The translations under genes and the position numbers were made by a program. This document shows positions 14,522-22,142 of a DNA stretch of 51,309 bases, in pieces (the first letter of the stretch is position 1; the number at the start of each line of letters is the position of its first letter). Where the stretch lies: NCBI GenBank assembly GCA_902786355.1, contig CADABZ010000014.1, positions 1-51,309 of the forward strand, written 5' to 3'. The notes below the pieces were generated by a model. It worked only from the letters and a program-made list of their open reading frames with translations, was not told the DNA's origin and made no database searches. The DNA is from an uncultured Eubacteriales bacterium. Its GTDB lineage: Bacteria > Bacillota > Clostridia > Peptostreptococcales > Anaerovoracaceae.

Positions 14522-15457
14522 GTGGACAGACTATTTATTGGCGTAGATGTCGGAGGTACTTCGTTAAAACTCGGAGTAGTAGATGAACAGGGCAGCGTGA
14601 CTCAGCAGATGGAGGTGATCTATTCTGCAGAAAAAGAACAGCGTCCGGTCATGGATGTGATAATAGAGAGCATACGGAAGCTCGCTGATGAAAACGGCGG
14701 TATCGGCTGCTTTTCAGGCATAGGGATATCTGCTGCCGGATGCATCAATTCCGTAACAGGAAGCGTGGCCGGCAACGGCGGAAATGTAAAAGGCTGGGCC
14801 AATACCGAAGTGTGCCCGATACTGCGCGAGGAGTTCGGGATCCCGGCGGCTCTTGCCAATGATGCCAACTGTGCAATACTTGGAGAACTGTGGACCGGAG
14901 CTGCCAGAGGATATACTGACGTCCTGGGCATTACCCTCGGGACCGGTGTCGGCGGAGGTGTTATCACAGGCGGGAGGCTGCTTGAAGGAGCACATGGTTT
15001 TGCCGGTGAACTTGGCCACTTTACAACACATGCCGGAGGAGATGCCTGCATATGCGGGCAGGAGGGCTGCTACGAGCGTTATGCTTCGACATCAGCTCTT
15101 ATAAGAACAGCGAAGGATGCTGACCCGGAGCTCGGAAACGGGAGACTTCTGTTCAAAGCAGCTGAATCAGGTGATGAGCAGGCGCTGGCTATCCTGAATA
15201 ACTGGATCACCGAGATCGCGTATGGGATCACAGGGTATGTTCACGTATTCGATCCGCAGCTCATTCTTATCGGAGGAGGAGTGTCGGCTCAGCAGAAGCT
15301 TCTGATAGAACCTCTCAGAGATAAGGTCCTGTCAATGGTGATGCCTGATTTCGCGGATGACCTTGAATTCAGAGCCGCGGCTCTCGGCAATACTGCCGGA
15401 CTGGCGGGTGCTGTATATTATCTTCTCAGCAAAGAGCATTTTTCAGAGAGTATGTAA
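14522..15457 (+). CDS. glk: ROK-family glucokinase
   Basis: 311 residues from GTG 14522; GAGGAG lies 6-7 bases upstream and the protein starts at its first beta strand (DRLFIGVDVGGTSLKLGVV, phosphate-1 motif). The ROK substrate motif is GHFTTHAGGDACICGQEGCYER, containing the zinc-binding CxCGxxGCxE. Adenosine-side LIGGGVS is near residue 257. It phosphorylates glucose in the cytosol with ATP. It is followed 28 bases on by a YbaK-type gene. ROK repressors are excluded because no N-terminal helix-turn-helix is present. The sugar preference for glucose is by family resemblance only. Confidence 0.9.
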   Translation: MDRLFIGVDVGGTSLKLGVVDEQGSVTQQMEVIYSAEKEQRPVMDVIIESIRKLADENGGIGCFSGIGISAAGCINSVTGSVAGNGGNVKGWANTEVCPILREEFGIPAALANDANCAILGELWTGAARGYTDVLGITLGTGVGGGVITGGRLLEGAHGFAGELGHFTTHAGGDACICGQEGCYERYASTSALIRTAKDADPELGNGRLLFKAAESGDEQALAILNNWITEIAYGITGYVHVFDPQLILIGGGVSAQQKLLIEPLRDKVLSMVMPDFADDLEFRAAALGNTAGLAGAVYYLLSKEHFSESM

Positions 15458-15484
15458 GGAAGCTGCCCCGGCAGCATATTGTTG

Positions 15485-16039
15485 ATGATGAGCGGACTTA
15501 TAAGATATAAGGGCAGGCCTGAGGATACAGCCGGCAGGCCTGATAAAGAGATAAGAGTATATGATTTTCTGGATGAACTGGGGATAGAGTACTACAGGCT
15601 CGATCATGAGCCTGCAGATGCAGATCATCCTCAGGTATGCGCGGATGTAGAAGAGGCTCTCGGCGCTAAGATATGCAAGAACCTTTTCCTGGCCAACAGA
15701 CAGAGAACCAGGTTCTATATGCTGATGATACCTTCTGACAAGGTGTTCAGAAGCAGTGACATATCAAAGCAGGCAGGAAGCTCCAGGCTGCATTTTGCAG
15801 AACCTGAATACATGGAGAAATACCTGGACACGACACCGGGATCAGCGAGTGTCATGGGACTTATCAATGATCATGATAATACCGTACAGCTGCTGGTGGA
15901 CGAGGATGTGCTGAATGCTGAGTTCGTGGGATGTCATCCCTGCATCAACACTTCCAGCCTGTGCATAAGGACGGAAGATATATTCGGGACTTTTCTGGAT
16001 GCAGTCGGTCATGACTATATAACTGTACATGCCGAGTGA
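15485..16039 (+). CDS. YbaK/ProX-type aminoacyl-tRNA deacylase domain protein
   Basis: About 184 residues; the start could be ATG 15485 or 15488 and no good ribosome site is visible, so translation may be coupled to glucokinase. The YbaK fold is evident: LDELGIEYYRLDHEPA at the N-terminus, LGAKICKNLFLANRQRTRFYMLMIPSDK in the core and FVGCHPCINTSSL at the end. The G-x-H-P-x-x-N-T motif marks the ProX/PrdX branch (prolyl-tRNA synthetase-associated domain), which clears Ala- or Cys-tRNA(Pro) or acts as a proline sensor in Stickland fermenters. A PrdA-like gene lies in the same window at 47311, but far away. Confidence 0.85.
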   Translation: MMSGLIRYKGRPEDTAGRPDKEIRVYDFLDELGIEYYRLDHEPADADHPQVCADVEEALGAKICKNLFLANRQRTRFYMLMIPSDKVFRSSDISKQAGSSRLHFAEPEYMEKYLDTTPGSASVMGLINDHDNTVQLLVDEDVLNAEFVGCHPCINTSSLCIRTEDIFGTFLDAVGHDYITVHAE

Positions 16040-16068
16040 CGTGCTGAGCTCATAAGGAGGGACTTACG

Positions 16069-16626
16069 ATGATGACTTTACCATTTGAGCAGGAACTCAT
16101 GGACGGAAGAGGGGAACCTGAGAACATTAAATTCAGAAGAGCGTTCCCATCAGACATAGACGCTGTAGTTGCTCTGCAGGACCGGATCGTGGAAGCTCTG
16201 CCGGACAAAGACCTGTATGCAGCCTCCACAAGAGAAGAGTATCTCACACAGTTAAACGAGGATATCTGTTTCATTGCTGAGTGCAGAGACAAGGTCGCCG
16301 GCTTCTCCGTTATGGTGCCGAACGACCCGGATAACCCGCGCAATTACGGAAAATACCTTGACTATGACAGAAAGCAGCTCGCTGAAACAGCTTCTCTGGA
16401 TCTGACGATGGTCGATCCGGAATTCAGGGGACGCGGGATACAGCGCATGTTCAACAAGCTCCGTATCGGCAAAGCGATCGAAATGGACGCAAAAGAAGGC
16501 CTCTGCACGATCTCCCCGGATAATCCTTACAGCTACAGGAACTTCCTTGTGCTGAATTTTGAGATAATCGATCAGAGAGAGATGTACGGAGGCAGGCAGC
16601 GCTATCTTCTGCGCAAAGTGTTCTGA
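16069..16626 (+). CDS. GNAT-family N-acetyltransferase
   Basis: 185 residues; AAGGAGGG lies 9 bases before ATG 16069. The acetyl-CoA site is seen as VDPEFRGRGIQRMFNKLRI (about 122-140), the R-G-x-G pattern of the family. The flanking strand (SLDLTMV) and the late NPYSYRNFLVLNFEIIDQR fit the GNAT fold. A N-terminal extension of ~20 residues (MTLPFEQELMDGRGEPENI) precedes it. Substrate unknown. The gene is convergent with the thioesterase gene ending at 16645 and no clear terminator is visible between them. Confidence 0.8.
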   Translation: MMTLPFEQELMDGRGEPENIKFRRAFPSDIDAVVALQDRIVEALPDKDLYAASTREEYLTQLNEDICFIAECRDKVAGFSVMVPNDPDNPRNYGKYLDYDRKQLAETASLDLTMVDPEFRGRGIQRMFNKLRIGKAIEMDAKEGLCTISPDNPYSYRNFLVLNFEIIDQREMYGGRQRYLLRKVF

Positions 16627-16644
16627 AACTCAGATCAGCTTGTT

Positions 16645-17376
16645 CTACAGTAATCTTGCAAGAAAGGCGGCTTTGCCGTCTTTTTTGACTGCACCGATCT
16701 CAAAGGAGCCGTCATCAGACCGTCTGCACCTGAATGTAAGGACTTCACCTTCATAGCTCTGAGTTATGTACTGGACCTCAATGTCGTGTATGTCCATGGC
16801 TGAGAGCTGCTCAGAGCTGAAACAGCCGAGCATCGCTCTTATATGGTTGACGTTGTTCATGTGTCCGCCGAGGTCTATGTCAACACTGCGTATCGTATAT
16901 GTCCCCAGAGTCTGCGCTTCCGTAAAATCCCTGCCGATCTTTGAAAATTCGAACTCAGGGGCAGGCTCATCGAAGGCTATATCATCAGGGTACAGACCTG
17001 CCATCGGCACGATACGGCCTGTTTCATGACTGACTACGGCCCAGATGCTCCTGACGGTGAAAAGCGTCTCTTCGCCGCTCAGAAGAGCGAAATCCCTCTC
17101 GCATTTTGCTCTGTCGGAAGGCTGGATCCATGTTTTCTGACGGACAGAATCCATCATGACAGGCATCCTGTCAATGTGCATGATCGTCTTCGAAATGATC
17201 CAGAAGTAATTCCTTCTGTTCATCCCGGCAGGGCCTATGTCAAAATGATCCGCGTGCAGTGTAGCGGTGTTCTGGAACATGTCAAAAGCGGCAGGTATGC
17301 TGAGGCGTGAGCCGCTGTCACACATGCTCGGAAGTATCGTTGATTCTCTTTCGTATCTGCATCCCATTTTGCTCAT
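16645..17376 (-). CDS. Acyl-ACP thioesterase
   Basis: 243 residues from ATG 17376 (MSKMGCRYERES...); GGAGG lies 6 bases before it, inside the end of the upstream gene, so the longer start at 17394 is less likely. Two hot-dog domains: the first (residues 1-125) with NTATLHADHFDIG and WIISKTIMHIDRMP, the second with NVNHIRAMLGCF. The Asn-His pair of D-L-G-G-H-M-N-N-V-N-H is the FatA/FatB-type active site region. It would release free fatty acids from acyl carrier protein. It starts one base after the stop of a YbgC-type gene, so the two are translationally coupled. Confidence 0.88.
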   Translation of the reverse strand: MSKMGCRYERESTILPSMCDSGSRLSIPAAFDMFQNTATLHADHFDIGPAGMNRRNYFWIISKTIMHIDRMPVMMDSVRQKTWIQPSDRAKCERDFALLSGEETLFTVRSIWAVVSHETGRIVPMAGLYPDDIAFDEPAPEFEFSKIGRDFTEAQTLGTYTIRSVDIDLGGHMNNVNHIRAMLGCFSSEQLSAMDIHDIEVQYITQSYEGEVLTFRCRRSDDGSFEIGAVKKDGKAAFLARLL

Positions 17377-17377
17377 A

Positions 17378-17797
17378 TCAGTCCTCCGGTTCATATTCAG
17401 CCTGGCATGTACGGTAGAATTCAGGCTTTTCCTTAGGGAGTATGACAGGTTTTCCGTTCCTGTCTATAAAACCGTGAGAAGATGTGCCCTTTGCCCGTAT
17501 CTCGCCTGTGACAGCATCTGTGACTTCATATGTAAAAGAGCATTTGAGTCTGGATAGTTTTACCATTCTTACTGCTATCCTGATCGTGTCGCCGTATTTC
17601 ACAGCATGCATATACTTGCAGGAAACCTCAAGCGTCGGACTTACGATATCTTCCGCCTCAAGCCGTGCATAAGGGTAGCCGGTCTGCTCCATGAAGGAGC
17701 ATCTTGCTTCCTCGAAATATCTTATGTAATTAGAGTGATGGACGATTCCCATCTGGTCAGTCTCATAATAATTGATTTTTCGTTCGTAATATCTCAT
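17378..17797 (-). CDS. YbgC/FadM-type acyl-CoA thioesterase
   Basis: 139 residues, single hot-dog domain. The motif DQMGIVHHSNYIRYFEEAR (about 14-32) is the 4-hydroxybenzoyl-CoA thioesterase signature with catalytic Asp. Ribosome site AAGGGG precedes the start. It hydrolyses acyl-CoA or acyl-ACP thioesters in the cytosol. It forms a two-gene operon with the acyl-ACP thioesterase downstream and shares a clear promoter (17833-17861, minus strand). Confidence 0.9.
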   Translation of the reverse strand: MRYYERKINYYETDQMGIVHHSNYIRYFEEARCSFMEQTGYPYARLEAEDIVSPTLEVSCKYMHAVKYGDTIRIAVRMVKLSRLKCSFTYEVTDAVTGEIRAKGTSSHGFIDRNGKPVILPKEKPEFYRTCQAEYEPED

Positions 17798-17832
17798 ACC
17801 AAGCCCCTTGTGTGATTGTGATGAACATAGTA

Positions 17833-17861
17833 ATTGTAATATTTCACTTTATGATTGACAA
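17833..17861 (-). promoter_or_regulatory. Promoter of the thioesterase operon
   Basis: On the minus strand -35 TTGTCA (17861-17856), 17-base spacer, -10 TACAAT (17838-17833), about 35 bases before the start codon. Confidence 0.65.
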
Positions 17862-17882
17862 GCTTTAAGGTCCACAATTGCC

Positions 17883-17911
17883 ATGACATAATGTCCCGTA
17901 TGTGGTAGAAT
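17883..17911 (+). promoter_or_regulatory. Promoter of the oxygen-defence operon
   Basis: -35 ATGACA (17883-17888), 17-base spacer, -10 TAGAAT (17906-17911). It is divergent from the thioesterase promoter and ~100 bases before the desulfoferrodoxin start. Confidence 0.5.
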
Positions 17912-18011
17912 ACAGATGCTGTCAGAAACAGTACCGGAGCTGCGCGGGCAGCTGCCAGTCCGAAAGATGGATCATATAGCAGCGGCGGCTGTATTCAGAG
18001 GAGGATATACT

Positions 18012-18389
18012 ATGGATATGAAGTTTTATAAATGCAAGCACTGCGGCCAGATGGCAGCTATCGTCAAGGAGACAGGTGTCCCTATGATATGCTGCGGCGA
18101 GCCGATGGAAGAGATCATTGCAGGAACTACTGATGCTGCAGTTGAGAAACACGTCCCTGTCTATGAGGTGAAGGACAACCTGGTCTGTGTCACTGTAGGC
18201 GCTGCAGAGCATCCTATGCTCGATGTCCATTATATCGAGTGGATCGCTCTCAAGACAAAACAGGGCAATCAGAGAAAAGCCCTCAAGCCTGGTGATGAGC
18301 CAAAGGCAGTATTCGCAATTTGTGAAGGCGATGAAGTTGAGGCTGTATATGCATACTGCAACCTCCACTCACTCTGGAAAGCAGAATAA
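18012..18389 (+). CDS. dfx: Desulfoferrodoxin (2Fe superoxide reductase)
   Basis: 125 residues from ATG 18012; AGGAGG (17998-18003) lies 8 bases upstream, so the longer open frame is not used. The N-terminal desulforedoxin domain binds Fe by four Cys: KCKHCGQ and ICCGEPM (positions about 7, 10, 29, 30). The second centre has His ligands in KHVPVYE, EHPMLDVHY and the Cys-x-x-His motif in YCNLHSLW. It reduces superoxide to peroxide without oxygen release. It is followed 27 bases on by a flavodiiron protein, a classic oxygen-defence pair of anaerobes. Confidence 0.93.
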   Translation: MDMKFYKCKHCGQMAAIVKETGVPMICCGEPMEEIIAGTTDAAVEKHVPVYEVKDNLVCVTVGAAEHPMLDVHYIEWIALKTKQGNQRKALKPGDEPKAVFAICEGDEVEAVYAYCNLHSLWKAE

Positions 18390-18416
18390 TCAGTAATACA
18401 TAAGGAGAGACAATTA

Positions 18417-19604
18417 ATGGAAATCACAAAAGATATCATCTACGTAGGTGTCAATGATCATGACGTTGACCTGTTTGAGGGCCACTATATAGTACCTGAA
18501 GGTATGGCATACAATTCATACCTGATCTGCGACGATAAGATCGCTGTAATGGATTCTGTTGACGGACATTTCACTGATGAATGGATCGGTAATATCAAGG
18601 CTGCAGCCGGTGACAGAACACCTGATTACCTGGTAGTACAGCACATGGAACCTGACCATTCCGGAAGCATCAGAGGATTCATGGAAGCATTCCCTCAGGC
18701 ATCAGTCGTAAGCTCACAGAAGGCATTCGGCATGATGAAGAATTTCTTTGAGGGAGAGGAATACGCTGACCGCAGAGTCGTTGTCAAGGAAGGCGATACT
18801 CTCGAACTCGGAAGCCATGTTCTGAACTTTATCGCTGCACCTATGGTCCACTGGCCTGAGGTCATCATGACATATGAAAGCACAGACAAAGTGCTCTTCA
18901 GTGCTGACGGCTTCGGAAAGTTCGGAGCTCTCGATGTATGCGGAGAGACCGGCGCAGATGATGATGACTGGGCATGTGAAGCAAGACGCTACTATTTCGG
19001 CATCGTAGGCAAGTATGGAATGCAGGTCCAGGCTGTTCTTAAGAAAGCTGCCGGCCTCGATATCCAGACCATCTGCCCGCTCCACGGACCGGTTCTCATG
19101 GAGGACCTCGGATACTATCTTGATCTCTACAATACATGGTCATCATATGGTGCTGAGACCAAAGGCGTAGTGATCTCTTACACTTCCGTATACGGCAACA
19201 CGAAGAAAGCAGTTGAGCTCCTCGCTGAGAAGCTTGAAGAGAAGGGTGTGCCGAAAGTAGTTGTCAATGATCTTGCAAGAAGTGATATGGCTGAATGCGT
19301 AGAGGATGGTTTCAGATATGACACACAGGTCTTCGCTACGACCACTTTCAACAATGACATCTTCCCGTTCATGAAGGAGTACATCCATCATCTGACAGAG
19401 AGAAACTACCAGAACAGGACTGTTGCATTTGTTGAGAACGGATCATGGGCGCCTGTAGCTGCCAAGACTATGAAGGGCATGCTCGAAGGCTGCAAGAACC
19501 TCACTTCAGCTGAGAACGGCGTAAAGATCGTTTCCGCCCTCAATGACGAGAGCAGAGCACAGATCGAGGCGCTCGCAGAAGAACTCGCAGCACTCTACAG
19601 ATAG
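18417..19604 (+). CDS. fprA: Flavodiiron protein (FprA-type O2/NO reductase)
   Basis: 395 residues, standard two-domain size. The N-terminal MBL-like domain holds the di-iron ligands HMEPDHSGS (about 80-88), VHWPE (about 144) and CPLHGP (about 222). The C-terminal flavodoxin domain (from about 248) has SYTSVYGNTKKA, the FMN phosphate loop, and FVENGSWAPVAAKTM. No rubredoxin extension is present, so an external rubredoxin or similar donor is needed. It reduces O2 to water or NO to N2O. Ribosome site AAGGAGAG. It forms an operon with the superoxide reductase and ends at a strong terminator. Confidence 0.95.
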   Translation: MEITKDIIYVGVNDHDVDLFEGHYIVPEGMAYNSYLICDDKIAVMDSVDGHFTDEWIGNIKAAAGDRTPDYLVVQHMEPDHSGSIRGFMEAFPQASVVSSQKAFGMMKNFFEGEEYADRRVVVKEGDTLELGSHVLNFIAAPMVHWPEVIMTYESTDKVLFSADGFGKFGALDVCGETGADDDDWACEARRYYFGIVGKYGMQVQAVLKKAAGLDIQTICPLHGPVLMEDLGYYLDLYNTWSSYGAETKGVVISYTSVYGNTKKAVELLAEKLEEKGVPKVVVNDLARSDMAECVEDGFRYDTQVFATTTFNNDIFPFMKEYIHHLTERNYQNRTVAFVENGSWAPVAAKTMKGMLEGCKNLTSAENGVKIVSALNDESRAQIEALAEELAALYR

Positions 19605-19648
19605 TCAGGCCAGCGCGTATCCTGAACAGAGCTGTATGACAAAACATA

Positions 19649-19681
19649 AGCACCAGGGTTTTCGACCCTGGTGCTTTTTTC
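19649..19681 (+). terminator. Rho-independent terminator
   Basis: AGCACCAGGG (19649-19658) pairs with CCCTGGTGCT (19666-19675), then TTTTTT. Confidence 0.85.
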
Positions 19682-19718
19682 ACGGCATATTCTGATCTGC
19701 ATTGTCAGATCAGATGTC

Positions 19719-20165
19719 TTATTTGATAAATTTATCTATGGCTCTGTTGAGCTCTTCTATCGCTTCTATATCGTCACGTCTTACTGCATCTATGACGCAT
19801 GTGGACAGGTGCTCCTTGAGTATGACCCGGCTGACCGAATTGATCGCAGATTCGATCGCAGAAAGCTGGATCAGCACCTCTGAACAGTCGCGTCCGTCTT
19901 CGACCATCCTTCGGGTCGACTCCATATGACCGATTATACGAGCCATGCGGTTGAGGACTTTGCGGGTGTGATCAGCAGAGTGTATATGTCCGTGATCATG
20001 CTGGTGCGTTCCTTCTGTATGCGAATGTGTGTGTGTGTAGACATTGCCGTTCTCGTCAACATGCGAATGCTCATGGATGTGCTGATGATCATGTGTGTGA
20101 CCATGCTCGTGGCTATGGTCATGGGTATGAGCGGATGTCTGTAATGTTTCTTTTCTGTCTGCCAT
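19719..20165 (-). CDS. CsoR/RcnR-family metal-sensing repressor with His-rich N-terminus
   Basis: 148 residues. The C-terminal ~85 residues are the DUF156 fold: TRKVLNRMARIIGHMESTRRM, then GRDCSEVLIQL and KEHLSTCV, giving the metal-binding Cys, His and Cys of the CsoR fingerprint. The first ~65 residues carry 21 His in H-x repeats (THDHSHEHGHTHDHQH), a metal-chelating extension. The family represses metal exporters and lets go of DNA when it binds Cu(I), Ni or Co. No exporter lies next to it. AGGCAGC before the start acts as weak ribosome site. The metal cannot be told from the sequence; the H-x repeats favour Ni/Co/Zn. Confidence 0.88.
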   Translation of the reverse strand: MADRKETLQTSAHTHDHSHEHGHTHDHQHIHEHSHVDENGNVYTHTHSHTEGTHQHDHGHIHSADHTRKVLNRMARIIGHMESTRRMVEDGRDCSEVLIQLSAIESAINSVSRVILKEHLSTCVIDAVRRDDIEAIEELNRAIDKFIK

Positions 20166-20314
20166 AGCTGCCTCCCGTGATTTGCTTTATTTTATCAGAT
20201 GGAGTTTTCTAAAGGAACCCCGCAGGGGGGATAGAGACAGGTAAAGAGCAGGGTGCAGAACCGGAATTGAAGAGCGCCGGATGCGGATATGGCACAGAGC
20301 AAAAATGTAGATGT

Positions 20315-20359
20315 TTGAAAGGTTCGTGAAATAAGATATAATAATATAACTATAGTTAT
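20315..20359 (+). promoter_or_regulatory. Promoter and palindrome upstream of glutaminase
   Basis: -35 TTGAAA (20315-20320), 16-base spacer, -10 TATAAT (20337-20342). A perfect 14-base palindrome ATAACTATAGTTAT (20346-20359) starts four bases after the -10, covering the likely start point; it could be an operator. Confidence 0.6.
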
Positions 20360-20452
20360 GTCCAGGTGCAGTGCGTACCGGGATAATGCATGGCTGGCCG
20401 GCAGACCGATATCCGGTATCTTATGCCGAAGCCAGGGCAGAGAGGAGACAGT

Positions 20453-21508
20453 ATGGCGGACAAAGAAATTAACAAAGAAACAAACAATACGATCGACATG
20501 CATTATCAGATGATGGATACCGCGAGTTCGACCAGTATCATCCAGAAAGCCATGGATCTTGCAAGAGAAGAGATACCTAAGGGCGCTGTTGCTACATATA
20601 TTCCGGAACTCAGCAAGGCTGACCCGCATCAGCTCGGGATCTGCGTATATCCGCTCAAGGGAGAGAAGATCTGCCTCGGAGATTATGATGTCAGATTCAC
20701 TATGCAGTCTGTGTCAAAAGTACTGATGCTGATAGTTGCTCTCGAAGTCTGCGGACTCAAGAATGTATTTAAAAAAGTCGGAGCAGAGCCATCAGGAGAA
20801 GCTTTTGACTCCCTTGTTGAGCTGGATATGAACGATTCCAAGCCATATAACCCGCTTATCAATTCAGGAGCACTTGCGATCTGCGGTCTTCTTCTTCCGG
20901 AGGTCTCTTTCCAGGATATGCTCAGATATACAAGAGAGATCTGCACAGATCCTGAAATAACACTCAATCAGACAGTCTTCGATTCCGAAATGAAGACATG
21001 CTCAAGGAACCGTTCCATAGCATATCTGCTTGAGAGCAAGGGCGTCATAACTACAGACGTAGAGGATACACTGAAGTTCTACACCAAGATGTGCTCGCTC
21101 AACGTAACTGCTGAGTCACTGGCTAATCTCGGCAAGAAGCTGGCTAACGACGGTGTATGCATCAAGACCGGAAAGAGATTCATGTCTTCACAGACTGCAC
21201 GTATCGTAAAAACACTGATGCTGACATGCGGCATGTACGACGGATCGGGAACATTCGCGATCAGAGTAGGCATCCCGACCAAGTCCGGCGTTGGCGGAGG
21301 CCTTCTGTCGGTTTCTGACAAGAGAGCCGGGATCGGCGTTTTCGGACCTGCTCTCGATGCACAGGGCAACAGCATAGCCGGATGCAAGCTTCTGAGAGAG
21401 ATCTCCAATGTTCTGAGACTCAACCTCTTCTATGACCCGGAGTGGAACAAGGAAGATCATGGCGATACAGTTGTCAGCAGACTCATTGAGTCCTCAGTAG
21501 GAATCTGA
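20453..21508 (+). CDS. glsA: Glutaminase
   Basis: 351 residues from ATG 20453 (AGGAG 5-8 bases upstream); an upstream start at 20390 is less likely. The serine beta-lactamase-like fold has the catalytic Ser-x-x-Lys in MQSVSKVLML (about 83-92), NPLINSGALA with the substrate Asn, and KSGVGGGLLS near the end, all strong glutaminase-A motifs. It converts glutamine to glutamate and ammonia in the cytosol. The family is usually ~310 residues; the extra ~25 at the N-terminus (NKETNNTIDMHYQMMD) are helical. The next gene starts 5 bases after the stop, so the two form an operon. Confidence 0.93.
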   Translation: MADKEINKETNNTIDMHYQMMDTASSTSIIQKAMDLAREEIPKGAVATYIPELSKADPHQLGICVYPLKGEKICLGDYDVRFTMQSVSKVLMLIVALEVCGLKNVFKKVGAEPSGEAFDSLVELDMNDSKPYNPLINSGALAICGLLLPEVSFQDMLRYTREICTDPEITLNQTVFDSEMKTCSRNRSIAYLLESKGVITTDVEDTLKFYTKMCSLNVTAESLANLGKKLANDGVCIKTGKRFMSSQTARIVKTLMLTCGMYDGSGTFAIRVGIPTKSGVGGGLLSVSDKRAGIGVFGPALDAQGNSIAGCKLLREISNVLRLNLFYDPEWNKEDHGDTVVSRLIESSVGI

Positions 21509-21513
21509 TAGAA

Positions 21514-22098
21514 ATGAACATTACAGTATATTGCGGAGCACACTGCGGCAAAGATCCGGAATTCGGCAAGAGAGCACGCGAACTCGGGACATGGATGGGA
21601 GAGCATGGACACAGACTTGTGTACGGAGCCGGTGACGTCGGTATGATGGGCATCGTTTCGAACGCGGTCCTTGAGGCCGGAGGCGAAGTTCTGGGCGTAA
21701 CACCTGATTTCTTCATCCTTGCCGAGGAGATACATGAGAGTCTGACAGAGCTGAGAGTCACAGCAGATCTGACTGAGAGAAGAGCGATAATGATCGAAGA
21801 AGGAGATGCCTTCATCGCTCTTCCGGGCGGGACCGGGACACTCGATGAGATAAGTGAGGTCATGAGCCTCACAAGACTTGGTCTGCTCGGAGACTCCAAG
21901 CGACCGGTGATGCTGTATAACATCAACGGATATTATGATCACTTATTCCGCTTTCTCGACAGGATGGCTGAAGAGGAATTCTTTGGGCACAGTGACAGAG
22001 ATAATGTGATCGAAGTAAAATGTCTCGGGGATATAGAAAAAACACTGCTGACAGCAGGGCAGTCCGATACAGGACGCAACCGTCTGTACAGCAGATAA
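21514..22098 (+). CDS. LOG-family (TIGR00730) nucleotide 5'-monophosphate phosphoribohydrolase
   Basis: 194 residues, usual length. The signature PGGTGTLDEISEV (about 109-121) and the Rossmann core YGAGDVGMMGIVSNAVLEAGGEVLGV are both present. Members split the base from nucleoside monophosphates (cytokinin-type LOG proteins) and many bacterial ones act on AMP-like substrates. It is tightly linked to glutaminase but no functional link is evident. The start ATG at 21514 has AATCTGATAG upstream and no clear ribosome site, consistent with coupling to glsA. Confidence 0.9.
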   Translation: MNITVYCGAHCGKDPEFGKRARELGTWMGEHGHRLVYGAGDVGMMGIVSNAVLEAGGEVLGVTPDFFILAEEIHESLTELRVTADLTERRAIMIEEGDAFIALPGGTGTLDEISEVMSLTRLGLLGDSKRPVMLYNINGYYDHLFRFLDRMAEEEFFGHSDRDNVIEVKCLGDIEKTLLTAGQSDTGRNRLYSR

Positions 22099-22124
22099 AA
22101 GGTTTACTGATTCAGAAAACCTTT
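22098..22124 (+). terminator. Hairpin between LOG gene and ABC exporter genes
   Basis: AAAGGTTT (22098-22105) pairs with AAACCTTT (22117-22124), with an inner CTGA/TCAG. There is no clear T-run. It may end the glsA operon or be a processing site. Confidence 0.4.
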
Positions 22125-22142
22125 ACGAACTACAGGTAATTA

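Noticed and set aside
19926-20144. Methionine/valine-rich frame opposite the His-rich repressor
   Set aside because: It mirrors the H-x repeats on the other strand and has no start signals.
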